A stretch of DNA of 64,000 nt from Hymenobacter negativus. GTDB taxonomy: Bacteria; Bacteroidota; Bacteroidia; Cytophagales; Hymenobacteraceae. The notes beneath the pieces are model-generated. The model had not been told where the DNA came from, did not search any database, and saw only the letters and a list, made by a program, of their open reading frames with translations. The position numbers and the translations under genes are program-made. The stretch lies in the NCBI RefSeq assembly GCF_017571495.1, contig NZ_JAGETZ010000002.1:496001-560000 (forward strand), read 5' to 3'. Of the stretch, positions 52,849 through 62,306 are shown piece after piece. The first letter of the stretch is position 1. The number at the start of each line of letters is the position of its first letter.

Positions 52849-54297
52849 CTACTGCAGCTTGGCCAGCCAGAGCGAGGCGTTCATGTGCAGCTTGGCGTGG
52901 CTGGCAATTTCAGTCCAGCCGGGGTACACGGTATTGCCGGGGCTGCCAGTGCCGTCATCGGCTGGCGACGAATCCGTGACGCACACCACGCGGCCGGTTC
53001 CGTAAGTGCTGCTCAGGCACATGATATTGCTGCTGCCCTGAGTGGAGCTAGAGCGCCAAATCAACGGAGTGGCCTGCGAGCCCGACGTTTTCGTCATCGT
53101 TGCGCCGTTCGAGAATTTTAGCTGGGTTACGATACCCTGCGAGCCATTCAGAATAACGTTGGTGCTACTGGCCAGTACGTTGCTGCTGGTCTCCGAAATA
53201 TTGGTGAGTGCAATGCTATAGCCAAAAGGGTTGGCCTGCACCGAGTTGTTGGTCATTAAATCGTTCCAGATGGCGGGCGAGTCATACCCATCGTTGTTGC
53301 GGTCTGAGACGTCGTGGTCCGAAATCATGAACAGGCCCCCGCCGTTCCGCACGAAGGTGATGATGGCCGTTTTTTCACTGGCCGTAAATAGCGTGTTCGG
53401 CTCGTCTACCACAAACACGTTGTAGTTGGCCAGGTCCTGCGGGTTTGAAGCATTGCCATAAGTGATGGCCGTGCCCGAAGGCAGGTTCTCAACGGTATTG
53501 CCCAGCTTCACCAAGGCCACGCCCCAAGCCGAAACCGCGCCGGCCCAATAGGTTTCCGCCGTGCTGGCTGTAATGCCCGATGCTGCCGGCGTGGGGTAGC
53601 GCGGCACCACGCCGCCGTCTACATCCAGCACCCAGTCGGCGTTACCAGCCGTTTCGGCGTGCGTCGCGTCAAACAGAAACTTCTTGCCTCCGGTACCGCC
53701 GCCGGGGTTCCCACCAGTGCCGCCGTACGTCTCCACAGCTATATTGTCGAAATTGATGCGGTTGGTGCTGCCGTCGGTTTTGCGCACTTGCAGGCGCACG
53801 GTGCCAGCCAAGTTCACCGTGAAGGAGGCTATGCTCAGCGCGGTGCTGCTCGTGCTGATGGTGCTGCCCACTTTGGCGTAGCTGCTGCCGCTGTTGGTGC
53901 TGGCCCACAGCTCCCAGGTGCTGCTGGCGTCGGTACCGTATTTGGCGTGGGCTATAGTCACCATGCCCGCCCCGCCAGTCAGGTCAACGTTCATGCTCAG
54001 CGAACCACTGTTGCGCACCCGCGCCGACCAGTTGCCAGTCTTGGCATCGGCGGTAGTGTTGCCGATAAGGGCGTCGTTCAGCGTCCAGGAGCCTGAGCCC
54101 AGGGTGACGCTGCCCGTGGTGTAGGCCGTTTTGGTGCCAGTTTCAAATCCTTCGGGAAAGCCTGGCGCTGATGCATTTTGCAACCCAGTAGCCGCTAATG
54201 GAGCCTCCGGCGTGGTTTCCACCTTCGAGCAGCTGGCAAGCAGGACTGCGCTCAGCAGTGGCGCAACCAGACAACGAACAAAAAGAGCTATGCGCAT
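52849..54297 (-). CDS. Surface lipoprotein with adhesion-like and glutaminase-like domains
   Basis: A 482-residue lipoprotein (signal ends SAVLLASC, ATG at 54297). Residues ~35-190 form a beta-sandwich common in Bacteroidota exported nucleases and adhesins (SVTLGSGSWTLNDALIGNTT, STWELWASTNSGSSYAKVGS). A Gly-rich linker (GGTGGNPGGGTGG) leads to a C-terminal ThuA/DUF4350-like, GATase1-type fold (FVVDEPNTLFTASEKTAIIT, NGGGLFMISDHDVSDRNNDG). Whether it is catalytic is unclear. It lies upstream of the GH13 gene on the same strand and may bind surface glycans. Confidence 0.72.
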   Translation of the reverse strand: MRIALFVRCLVAPLLSAVLLASCSKVETTPEAPLAATGLQNASAPGFPEGFETGTKTAYTTGSVTLGSGSWTLNDALIGNTTADAKTGNWSARVRNSGSLSMNVDLTGGAGMVTIAHAKYGTDASSTWELWASTNSGSSYAKVGSTISTSSTALSIASFTVNLAGTVRLQVRKTDGSTNRINFDNIAVETYGGTGGNPGGGTGGKKFLFDATHAETAGNADWVLDVDGGVVPRYPTPAASGITASTAETYWAGAVSAWGVALVKLGNTVENLPSGTAITYGNASNPQDLANYNVFVVDEPNTLFTASEKTAIITFVRNGGGLFMISDHDVSDRNNDGYDSPAIWNDLMTNNSVQANPFGYSIALTNISETSSNVLASSTNVILNGSQGIVTQLKFSNGATMTKTSGSQATPLIWRSSSTQGSSNIMCLSSTYGTGRVVCVTDSSPADDGTGSPGNTVYPGWTEIASHAKLHMNASLWLAKLQ

Positions 54298-54809
54298 GGG
54301 TTGAGGAGCTTTTGGTAAGTGTAAGAAGCAGAGTGCCAAAGCTAGACTCAAGATAGCGCTGCCAGGTGCGGCGTAGAATTAAAAGATTGTGTCCTTTTGT
54401 TGATTTATTTTCAAAAAAAATGAGTTTCAAGCAGGATTTTCTGTAAATAATTAGCGATAATAAAGTTTTGCTATTGCAGTCGGTTAGCACTGCTCTTATA
54501 GTTGCTTCGCCGACTTGGCTAAGCAGCTATAGGAGCAGCACTGGTGGTTCTAGCGTCTAGGTGACTGGTAGTGAGAGAGCCAAAGAAATTTCTAAGTAAG
54601 GATTTGGCTGATATAGGCTTGACACTGTTGCCGTTGCGCAAAAGGCTAACGTTTGCTTAACTCAATGCTCTATATCAATAGGTTGCGATTTTTAGGGTTT
54701 GCTTCGGACCTTGCGACCCTAACGGACCACATGGGCTCAGCACCCATCGCCATTTTTCCACCCGAAACACCCTTATTCAGCGCTGGCTCCGGCCTGCATG
54801 CTTTTTCTT
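54298..54809. other. AT-rich intergenic region
   Basis: Divergent promoters should lie here for the lipoprotein and phosphorylase-like genes. An imperfect inverted repeat is visible (54486-54506 with 54522-54542, 17 of 21 positions). No gene or clear TAnnTTTG box is seen. Confidence 0.5.
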
Positions 54810-56462
54810 ATGGCTTTCACTTATAAACCCTACGCTCCGGCTGCCAAATACAAGACGGCTGCTGCGTATTTCTCGATGGAATTTGCCGTCGACCAAGCCC
54901 TCAAAACGTACTCTGGCGGCCTTGGCTTCCTGGCCGGCTCGCACATGCGCTCGGGCTACGAACTAAAGCAAAACCTAGTGGGCATCAGCATCCTGTGGAG
55001 CTACGGCTACTACGACCAGGACCGCAACGCCGACCAAAGCATGAAGCCGGAGTTCCGTCTCAAGCACTATTCGTTTCTCGAAGACACGGGCATCATCTTC
55101 CCCATCACCATTCACGGAGCCGACGTGCACGTGAAAGCGCTGTACCTCGCCCCGGAGGTATTCGGCACGGTGCCGATGTTCTTCTTAACCACGGATATTG
55201 AGCAGAACGACTACCTCTCGCGCACCATTTCGCACCACCTCTACGACCCGGATTCGGCCGCCCGCGTGGCCCAAAGCATCCTGCTGGGCGTGGGTGGCGG
55301 CAAGCTGCTCGACGTGCTGGGCCGCAAAACCGATGTGTACCACCTCAACGAAGGGCACGGCCTGCCACTAGCGTTCTACCTCTACGAAAAGCACGGCCGC
55401 AACCTAGCCGAGGTGCAGAAACGCCTGGTGTTTACCACCCATACCCCCGAACTGGCTGGTAACGAGGAGCGCCCCATGAAGCTGCTCACCGACATGACTT
55501 TTTTCGGCACCATGCCTGAGGAGGATGTGCGCCGCGAAGCCCGCATCGGCAACGGCGATGCTTTGAACTACACGCTGACTGCGCTGCGCTTCGCCCGCAA
55601 AGCCAACGCCGTGAGCAAGGTGCACGGTCGGGTAGCCAACGAAATGTGGGGACACTACGAAGGCATTTGCCCCATTATTCCCATCACCAACAGCCAGAAC
55701 GGCACCTACTGGCGCGACCCACAGCTGGCCGCCGCCCTTAAGGCCAAGGACGACAACGCTCTGCTAGCCCGCAAGCAGGAACTGAAGAAAGACTTGTTCA
55801 AGATTGTGGCCGACCAGACTGGCAACGTCTTCGACCCGCAGGTGCTGACCATTGTATGGGCCCGTCGTTTCGCCGGCTACAAACGCTCTGATTTGATTCT
55901 GCGCCATTTCGAGCGTTTCGTGGAGTTAGCCAGCAACTCGAAGCATCCCATTCAGATGATTTGGGCCGGCAAGCCATACCCCAAAGACTTCGGCGCAGTA
56001 GCCTTATTCAATGAAATCATCCGTCGCACGGCCCACCTGAAGAACTGCGCTGTGCTCACCGGCTACGAACTGGGCCTGTCGGCCGCCCTAAAGAAGGGTT
56101 CCGATATCTGGCTGAACACGCCCCGTTTCCCTCGCGAGGCCAGTGGCACCAGTGGCATGACCGCCGCCATGAACGCCAGCGTGAACCTGAGCATCGCCGA
56201 CGGTTGGATTCCCGAATTCTGCAAGGACGGTGAAAACGGCTTCCTCATCGCGCACGCCGACGAAAACCTGCCCGAAAATGTGAAGGACGACCAGGAGGCA
56301 ACCACCCTGCTCGATGTGCTGGAAAACAACGTGCTACCCTTGTACTACGACCAGACCAAAAACTTCCTGAAAGTGGTGAAAACTGCCATGAAAGACGTAG
56401 AGCCGGAGTTTGAGAGTGGCCGCATGGCCCGGGAGTATTACGAGTTACTATACAAAGCGTAA
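54810..56462 (+). CDS. Alpha-glucan phosphorylase-like protein lacking the PLP lysine
   Basis: A 550-residue protein of the short alpha-glucan phosphorylase-like group (GT35-related). Family motifs include AAYFSMEFAVDQALKTYSGG, HLNEGHGLPLAF and WARRFAGYKRSDL. The segment that binds PLP in true phosphorylases (EASGT-x-x-M-K) reads EASGTSGMTAAMN here, with Thr451 in place of the lysine, so PLP could not attach in the usual way. I start it at the ATG at 54810 (MAFTYKPYAP); an ATG four codons earlier is possible. It may be a glucosyltransferase or glucan-binding protein. It follows the glucan cluster but on the plus strand. Confidence 0.75.
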   Translation: MAFTYKPYAPAAKYKTAAAYFSMEFAVDQALKTYSGGLGFLAGSHMRSGYELKQNLVGISILWSYGYYDQDRNADQSMKPEFRLKHYSFLEDTGIIFPITIHGADVHVKALYLAPEVFGTVPMFFLTTDIEQNDYLSRTISHHLYDPDSAARVAQSILLGVGGGKLLDVLGRKTDVYHLNEGHGLPLAFYLYEKHGRNLAEVQKRLVFTTHTPELAGNEERPMKLLTDMTFFGTMPEEDVRREARIGNGDALNYTLTALRFARKANAVSKVHGRVANEMWGHYEGICPIIPITNSQNGTYWRDPQLAAALKAKDDNALLARKQELKKDLFKIVADQTGNVFDPQVLTIVWARRFAGYKRSDLILRHFERFVELASNSKHPIQMIWAGKPYPKDFGAVALFNEIIRRTAHLKNCAVLTGYELGLSAALKKGSDIWLNTPRFPREASGTSGMTAAMNASVNLSIADGWIPEFCKDGENGFLIAHADENLPENVKDDQEATTLLDVLENNVLPLYYDQTKNFLKVVKTAMKDVEPEFESGRMAREYYELLYKA

Positions 56463-56489
56463 GGCCTGTCCCGAAACCCGATTAATATT

Positions 56490-56535
56490 AACAAAAGAAG
56501 CGCCGCGGCCCACAGGCCACGGCGCTTCTTTTGTT
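56490..56535. terminator. Bidirectional Rho-independent terminator
   Basis: A 19-base near-perfect stem (56490-56508 with 56517-56535, one mismatch) with A-rich and T-rich outer ends, between the convergent phosphorylase-like gene and the large T9SS protein gene. Confidence 0.9.
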
Positions 56536-56552
56536 GGGCTAATGACTGCCGG

Positions 56553-59500
56553 CTACTCTTTCACAAAGCGCCGGGTGAGCGTCTGGCCATCGGTGGAGCG
56601 CACTTGGAGTAGGTACATACCGGCTGGCAACTGTTGCACCGGCAGCGTGGCCATCGCGTCGGCCTGCTGGTGGAGCATGAGCTTGCCCGAAACAGAATAC
56701 ACAGTCAGCTCCTGGGTGCCGATGGTACCAGCTATCTGCACACGGAGCGCATCCCTTACTGGGTTGGGGGCCAGCTCCACCGCTAGTCGGGTGGTTTTGG
56801 TAGTGCCTAGGGCCAGGGCCAGCGAGTAGTGTGCCGCACCGTCGAAATCAACCTGACGCAAGCGGTAGTAGGCCGGGGTTTTGCCGTTGAGCGGGGTAGT
56901 GTCGGTGAAGCGGTAGGTATGAGCCGTTGTTGAATTGCCGGCTCCGGCTACTTCGCCGATGGTGACGAAAGCCAGGCCGTCGGCGGAGCGCTGCACCTCA
57001 TAGCGCAGGTTGTTCACCTCCTGGGCCGTGCCCCACACCAGCTGGATGCTGCTGCCAACTACCTGACCAGTGAAATAAGTGAGCTCCACGGGCAGCGCCT
57101 TATTGTTGCCCAGTCTTGCAGTGGTCGTCAGCGAACTGGTGCCGATGCTGCATGTAGCATTGCTGGTTGTCACCGTAAACGAATAGGTGCCAGGGCTGAG
57201 TCGGGTGTGGTCCGTCACGATGAGCACACCGTTGTTTCCCGAAGTCTGCAGGGCCGTACCGGGCGGTATTGTGCCACTGGCTAGCGCAATGCTGGTGATA
57301 CCCCCGTCTAGGTCGGAATAGGTGGTCAGCACATCGCCGTCTACGTAATTTTCCAGGCTTTTATAGGTGCCATTGGCCTGGGTCGCGGCTCGGTCAGCGT
57401 TGAAAGTCAGCGAGAAGGGTGTAGTGGTCTGGCCGCCGGCGGCATCGGTAGTCAGCACCGAGAAGGACGCTGTACCGGTGGGCAGGCTGGCCGGCGTGCT
57501 CACACTGAGCGTGCCATTGCTGGCCAGCGAGAGGCCAGCGGGCAGCGTGCCCACCGAAACCGAAGCTGCAGTAATAGCTCCATTGCCATCCGAGACAGTG
57601 TAGAGCACCGTGCCGCTGGTGTAACAGGTGTTTTTCTTCGCGCTGCTGTAGTTGGTAGCAGCATAGACTGCGGCTTGGTTGATGACCACGGCCAGTGTAG
57701 TAGCGGCGCTGGTACAGGTGCCGTTGGAGGCCGATACGGAGATGCTGCCGCCCGTCGTGCCGCTCGTCACGACAATGCTGGTGGTGTTGGCGCTAAGAAT
57801 GGTGCCGCTGTTGGTCGCGCCAGCAGGCGAGGTGATTACCCAGCCAGTGGGTACCGTCCAATTGTAGCTGATAGCGCCACCCACCGCACTGATGCTGTAG
57901 GGCTGGCCTGCTGTGGATGCCGACACAATTGAAGGCCCGCTGATGGTACCCGGCGCCGTAGAGCCGGACGTGATGGTAGCCATTCCTACCGGGCTGGTGC
58001 AGCCGCTGGCGTTGGTGAGCGTAGCCGTTACGCTACCCGCTACGGCATTCGTGCCGGGTGTAGCAACAATAGTGGATGTGGTGGCCGTTGTGGTTGGTGC
58101 CGTGAAGGTCCAGCCGGTGGGCACGGTCCAGTTCACGGTATTGGTGCCGCTGGCGAATGTGGCGGTAAAGGTTTTGGCCACCCCGCTGCAGAACGTGCTG
58201 CTGGCAGGCGTAACGGCTGGGGCCACCGGCTGTGCCAGCGGTGCCACACCAAGTTGGGTGCTCTGGGTAGGCGTCCCGTTGCAGGCACCCGAGAGCGTAG
58301 CCGAAATGTTGCCGCTGTTGCTGCCGGGCGTTACCGTGATTGAGTTGGTAGTCGTGCTAAACGTGGTGCCGGAAACGCCAGTGGGCGCGGTCACTACCCA
58401 GCCACCGGGCAGCGTCCAGTTGTAGGTAGCGCCGGTTTGGGCCGTGATGGTGTAAGTATAGCCGCCGTTGTTGGCGCAGGGAGTCGTGCTGTTCGTGGTG
58501 CCGCTGGAAGCCGCGAAAGAGGGTGTGTTCAAGGTCTGGACTGCGGTCACGGCGTAGCTGGTGCTGGGGCCGCTGCCGCAGTTACTGCCGCCGGCCGCCG
58601 TCACGTTGCCCGAGGTCGAACCCACTGTTACGTTGATGCTGGCCGGGTAGTAGCCGGCCACGGGTTGGGTCTGGATAGTCCAACCGCTGGGCACCGTCCA
58701 GAGGTAGCCGCTGGCGCCGGCTACAGTGCTTGCCGTGTAAGTCTGGTTGGAATTATTGCATGGTGTAGCCGGTCCGCTGATGGAAGGCGCAAGTAGCGCT
58801 GCTGGGGGCGACACCACGTAGGAGGCCGCCGAGCTGGTGCCGCAGCCGTCGCTGGCCATCACTGTTACCGTACCGGCCGTTGCGCTGGCCGTGGCCGAGA
58901 TGCTGGTCGTGCCCTGGCCATAGTTGATGGTCCAGCCGCTGGGCACCGCCCAGATATAGGTGCTGGCACCGCTCACGGGGGCAATACTGAATACGAAGCC
59001 GCCGCTGGCTGCGCATACTGCCGAGCCCGGACCCGTAATAGCGCCGGGCGTACCCGGCGTGCCGCCCGATATTTTTACCAGCTTCGAAGTGTAGTTGTAG
59101 GCTGCCGCCGTGGCTCCGATTGTCTTTACCGTGATAACGCCCGACACGCTGCCCGCCGTCACCGTAATACTCACGTTGCCCGTCGTGGCCGCCGAATTGA
59201 TGGTAGCTGTGGTGCCGCCTCCCGAGATGGTACCCGCGGGCGAAGTTGCCGTAATGGTGTAGCCACTGGGCACCGTCCATACATAGCTGGTGGCACCGCT
59301 CACTGCCGGCACGTAATAGGTATTGCCGGTGCTGTTGGTGCACACTTCAGCGTTGCCCGTAATGTTAGCCGCTTTCAGCGAGGCCGTGGGAGCCACATAC
59401 TGGCAGTGCGTGGTCGTGGTTGAAATGCCGTAGTTTGAGCCTTGGTTGGTGACGTTGTTCGTATCGAAAATATTGGCATAGCCGTTGGCATTCGTGCCGC

Positions 59501-60551
59501 TCACGCTCAGGTCGCAGATGTCGGCAGTGCCCGTCACCTGGCCGTTTGAGGTGTTGACCGAAGTACCGCCAATGGTGTAGCCGCCGCCGTTGCCGCCAAC
59601 GGCCTTGTCGTTGGAGAAATTGCCGACAATCTGCACAAAGCCATCATTGCTGAGAATGGAACCCGTTTTGTTGATTTGGGTGAAGTTGGCGCCAACGCGG
59701 ATGGAGCCCCCGGCGTAGTTCGAGAAGATGTCACCGTTGATGAAGTTGCCGCTTATCATCACCGAGTCGGTATTCATCATTAGGGCCCCGTCGTGGGTTT
59801 CCAGGTTCAGCACCCCGATGTAGTTTTCGTTGTTGATGGTAGTACCAGCGGCTTGGTAAAAGCCTCCATTCAGCATCTTTACGCGCCCTGTGGGCCGGTT
59901 GTAGAACGAGGCGCCCGAGCCCTGCAGGTAAAATGCGTAATCCGGGGTCGTCGAAGTGCTGACGATACGACCGATGTTATCCCATTGCGCGGCCCCGTTC
60001 AGCGTGATATTGCCGCTCACCGTCAGGGTGCCGTAGATGGCATCGTTGCGAAAGGTGCCATTAACCTGCGTAATGCTACCGTTAACGGTCAGGTAGCCGC
60101 GGTTTTCCAAGTAGCTGCCCGAGTTCCAGGTCTGGTTGCCGCTAAGGGTGGCCGTGGCGTTGTTGGTGAAAGTGGCTCCGGCGCCGTTGAAATTAAGAGT
60201 CGTGATGTTCAGCGTCCCGTTATTGGTGACCGAGTATGCCGCGTTGCCCGAAATACTCAGCGACTGCCCGCCGGCCAACGTGCCCCCGTTATTCACTGTG
60301 AGGCTACCGTTACCGTTCTGGCCCACGGTAAACGACACGTCCAATGTCACGGTATGGTCAACTACCACATAGTCGCATGAGGTAGGTACGATGCCGCCGA
60401 CCCAGGTGGTGCCTGAATTGAAACTTCCGTTTTGGGCCGAGCGAATGATGCGGGGGGTATTGCAGTCCGCTTGGGCACGCAACGCACCAAGCAAACATAG
60501 GAAGCTCAAAAAAACGAGCTGCCGGCTGCGAAAAAGTAAAGAAGGGCGCAT
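56553..60551 (-). CDS. Large T9SS-exported repeat protein
   Basis: A 1332-residue secreted protein. A signal peptide (residues ~1-28) is followed by a beta-helix-like N-terminal part rich in Asn/Gly/Thr (TSCDYVVVDHTVTLDVSF and repeated NNGTLNIT-type rungs, to ~370). About six Ig/PKD-like repeats follow, marked by W-[TA]-[VL]-P-x-G-[WY] motifs near 420, 530, 615, 710, 805 and 895. Two cadherin-like segments and a C-terminal T9SS sorting domain (about 1255-1332, PNPVRDALRVQIAG ... YLLQVRS) end it. It is probably cell-surface or released and adhesive. Its calls rest on motif patterns. Confidence 0.85.
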   Translation of the reverse strand: MRPSLLFRSRQLVFLSFLCLLGALRAQADCNTPRIIRSAQNGSFNSGTTWVGGIVPTSCDYVVVDHTVTLDVSFTVGQNGNGSLTVNNGGTLAGGQSLSISGNAAYSVTNNGTLNITTLNFNGAGATFTNNATATLSGNQTWNSGSYLENRGYLTVNGSITQVNGTFRNDAIYGTLTVSGNITLNGAAQWDNIGRIVSTSTTPDYAFYLQGSGASFYNRPTGRVKMLNGGFYQAAGTTINNENYIGVLNLETHDGALMMNTDSVMISGNFINGDIFSNYAGGSIRVGANFTQINKTGSILSNDGFVQIVGNFSNDKAVGGNGGGYTIGGTSVNTSNGQVTGTADICDLSVSGTNANGYANIFDTNNVTNQGSNYGISTTTTHCQYVAPTASLKAANITGNAEVCTNSTGNTYYVPAVSGATSYVWTVPSGYTITATSPAGTISGGGTTATINSAATTGNVSITVTAGSVSGVITVKTIGATAAAYNYTSKLVKISGGTPGTPGAITGPGSAVCAASGGFVFSIAPVSGASTYIWAVPSGWTINYGQGTTSISATASATAGTVTVMASDGCGTSSAASYVVSPPAALLAPSISGPATPCNNSNQTYTASTVAGASGYLWTVPSGWTIQTQPVAGYYPASINVTVGSTSGNVTAAGGSNCGSGPSTSYAVTAVQTLNTPSFAASSGTTNSTTPCANNGGYTYTITAQTGATYNWTLPGGWVVTAPTGVSGTTFSTTTNSITVTPGSNSGNISATLSGACNGTPTQSTQLGVAPLAQPVAPAVTPASSTFCSGVAKTFTATFASGTNTVNWTVPTGWTFTAPTTTATTSTIVATPGTNAVAGSVTATLTNASGCTSPVGMATITSGSTAPGTISGPSIVSASTAGQPYSISAVGGAISYNWTVPTGWVITSPAGATNSGTILSANTTSIVVTSGTTGGSISVSASNGTCTSAATTLAVVINQAAVYAATNYSSAKKNTCYTSGTVLYTVSDGNGAITAASVSVGTLPAGLSLASNGTLSVSTPASLPTGTASFSVLTTDAAGGQTTTPFSLTFNADRAATQANGTYKSLENYVDGDVLTTYSDLDGGITSIALASGTIPPGTALQTSGNNGVLIVTDHTRLSPGTYSFTVTTSNATCSIGTSSLTTTARLGNNKALPVELTYFTGQVVGSSIQLVWGTAQEVNNLRYEVQRSADGLAFVTIGEVAGAGNSTTAHTYRFTDTTPLNGKTPAYYRLRQVDFDGAAHYSLALALGTTKTTRLAVELAPNPVRDALRVQIAGTIGTQELTVYSVSGKLMLHQQADAMATLPVQQLPAGMYLLQVRSTDGQTLTRRFVKE

Positions 60552-60689
60552 AGCTGAAAGAGCTTTAGAATAGAATTGTGCTCAAAACTAGCCGGCCCCT
60601 GTAGCGTCATAATATATTATTGGTCCAATATGGTCTTTTACCCTGTGAACGAAGGTTGGGGCTCCTTCGGCGTTCGTCGGCTTTCTGGG

Positions 60690-62126
60690 TTAGTGCATTT
60701 TTTTGCCCCTTTTATTGTTGATTTTTAACGAATTGTTGACAGTAGTTTCTTGGAGTTTTAGCTCAATTGGTACCATTGCTACATTGTTGGTTTCGTCCGA
60801 CTCCTGGTACAGGTTCAGCGGGTCCACTTCCACTACAATGTAGTAGCTGCCATTGGGCGTGCCCGCTGGAATGGGGATGGCCTGTCCCTCGAAGCTGATG
60901 CCGTAGTGGTCGATGCCGCCCACCGAGATTCCTTGCGTTGCGGCCTCGCAGTCCACGTAGTGCCCAAAGCCGAAGTTGGGCAGCGTGCCCTGGCCCACGG
61001 TCTGGCCGCGGCCGTTCTGGCACACACCGTCGGCTTCGCCACAGTTGCCCGAGTCGAAGAGGCAATAGCTGGCTTTGGTGCCCTTGCCCAGTACGGGCCA
61101 GCGGCGCGGGTCGGGTTGGCGCGGGTCGCGGCGGCGCAGGGTGAAGTCTACCCAGGCATCGGCGTGGTAGTGGTTGTGGCCGGGGCGCTCGTCGTAGTAG
61201 TTGCTGCCGGCCACGCGGTTGCGGGTCACCATCTGGTTGCCCTCGCGCCGGTAAATCACCTGCACAATTTCCTGGTGGGCGCGGTGGCCGTCGGGGCAGG
61301 TCACGCGGCCATTCTGCACGGTTTCGGTGCCGCAGGTCCAGCGGCCGGTGCCGTGGGTTTCCATGGGTCCCCAGCCAATGTTGGCCGTGGCTACCGCCAA
61401 GCGTACCTGGCGCGGGTAAGTGGGGTCGGAGGCACCGTATTCCTGATGCAGCTCACGCAAAATCTTTTCTGATACCACTAAATCGGGCAGCAGGTCGCAG
61501 GTGCCCGAGCCGTCAGGGCAGCGGCAGGCGGTGGCACTTTTGGGATTGCACGCCGCAAAATCCGGTTGTGCCGGGTGCGTGCCAAAGCTCAGGCTCCACT
61601 GGTCGAGCGTACCGGTATTGCCACTGGCCAAATCGTGCACTAACAGGTACCAGGTCCCGTTGGGGTTCAGGCCTTGGTTGAAGAATTGAAGCTTGCCATC
61701 GGGGATGTAGGTGCCGGTGAAGGGCGACTTGCCCTCATATACGTAGCCGTTGAAGCCGTCCATGCGGAAGCACGTAGCACGGTAGTCGGCACCGTGGTCG
61801 CCGCCGTTGCGGTTGGTGAGCCAGATGCTGGTGCCGTCGGGGGCTAGTAGCTCAATCTTTAGGTCGGCCGTTTTGGGGTGTGTGATGCTGAGGCAGGCGC
61901 CTTCCAAGCCATACTGCGCGGTAGTTTGCGCAGCCAGCCCTTTCACCACCAACGGAAACCGAACAGCTTCGTCCTTTCCTGTGAAGTCGGCCACCGGGCC
62001 ACCCTGCCCAAAAAAGACCTGACCCTGCACCGAGGCCGCCAGGCCCAGCAAAAGTGACAGTAGCGCGAATAGACGAAGAAAAGCTGCCTGACTGGCTGGC
62101 TTGCGGTGCACTATCGGAAAAGTCAT
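60690..62126 (-). CDS. Secreted P-domain and lysyl-oxidase-like protein
   Basis: A 478-residue exported protein. The ATG at 62126 gives a signal peptide (FLRLFALLSLLLGLAASVQG); the frame is open further upstream but without support. Residues ~35-170 resemble a proprotein-convertase P domain (ADLKIELLAPDGTSIWLTNR, GTWYLLVHDLASGNTGTLDQ). Residues ~190-450 resemble lysyl oxidase (HNHYHADAWVDF near 314, YCLFDSGNCG, GISFEGQAIPIPAGTPNGSY, YYIVVEVDPLNLYQESDETN). The HxHYH cluster could bind copper, but catalytic activity is not assured. A CARDB-like end suggests an extracellular location. Confidence 0.8.
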   Translation of the reverse strand: MTFPIVHRKPASQAAFLRLFALLSLLLGLAASVQGQVFFGQGGPVADFTGKDEAVRFPLVVKGLAAQTTAQYGLEGACLSITHPKTADLKIELLAPDGTSIWLTNRNGGDHGADYRATCFRMDGFNGYVYEGKSPFTGTYIPDGKLQFFNQGLNPNGTWYLLVHDLASGNTGTLDQWSLSFGTHPAQPDFAACNPKSATACRCPDGSGTCDLLPDLVVSEKILRELHQEYGASDPTYPRQVRLAVATANIGWGPMETHGTGRWTCGTETVQNGRVTCPDGHRAHQEIVQVIYRREGNQMVTRNRVAGSNYYDERPGHNHYHADAWVDFTLRRRDPRQPDPRRWPVLGKGTKASYCLFDSGNCGEADGVCQNGRGQTVGQGTLPNFGFGHYVDCEAATQGISVGGIDHYGISFEGQAIPIPAGTPNGSYYIVVEVDPLNLYQESDETNNVAMVPIELKLQETTVNNSLKINNKRGKKMH

Positions 62127-62306
62127 GCATTGGAAATTTATCAAAGTAACACCGCAACTGGCGCAACTATGGCACTGGCTGCGCTTTGACCAGCAGTACT
62201 GCTCAGTTGCATTAACCCAGACACGGCCAGTAAATGCTTCAGGGCTTCGATTTTCAACGAAGGCATGCTTTGATGCGTAAAATCCCCGTCCCAATTTCCC
62301 TTTCCC

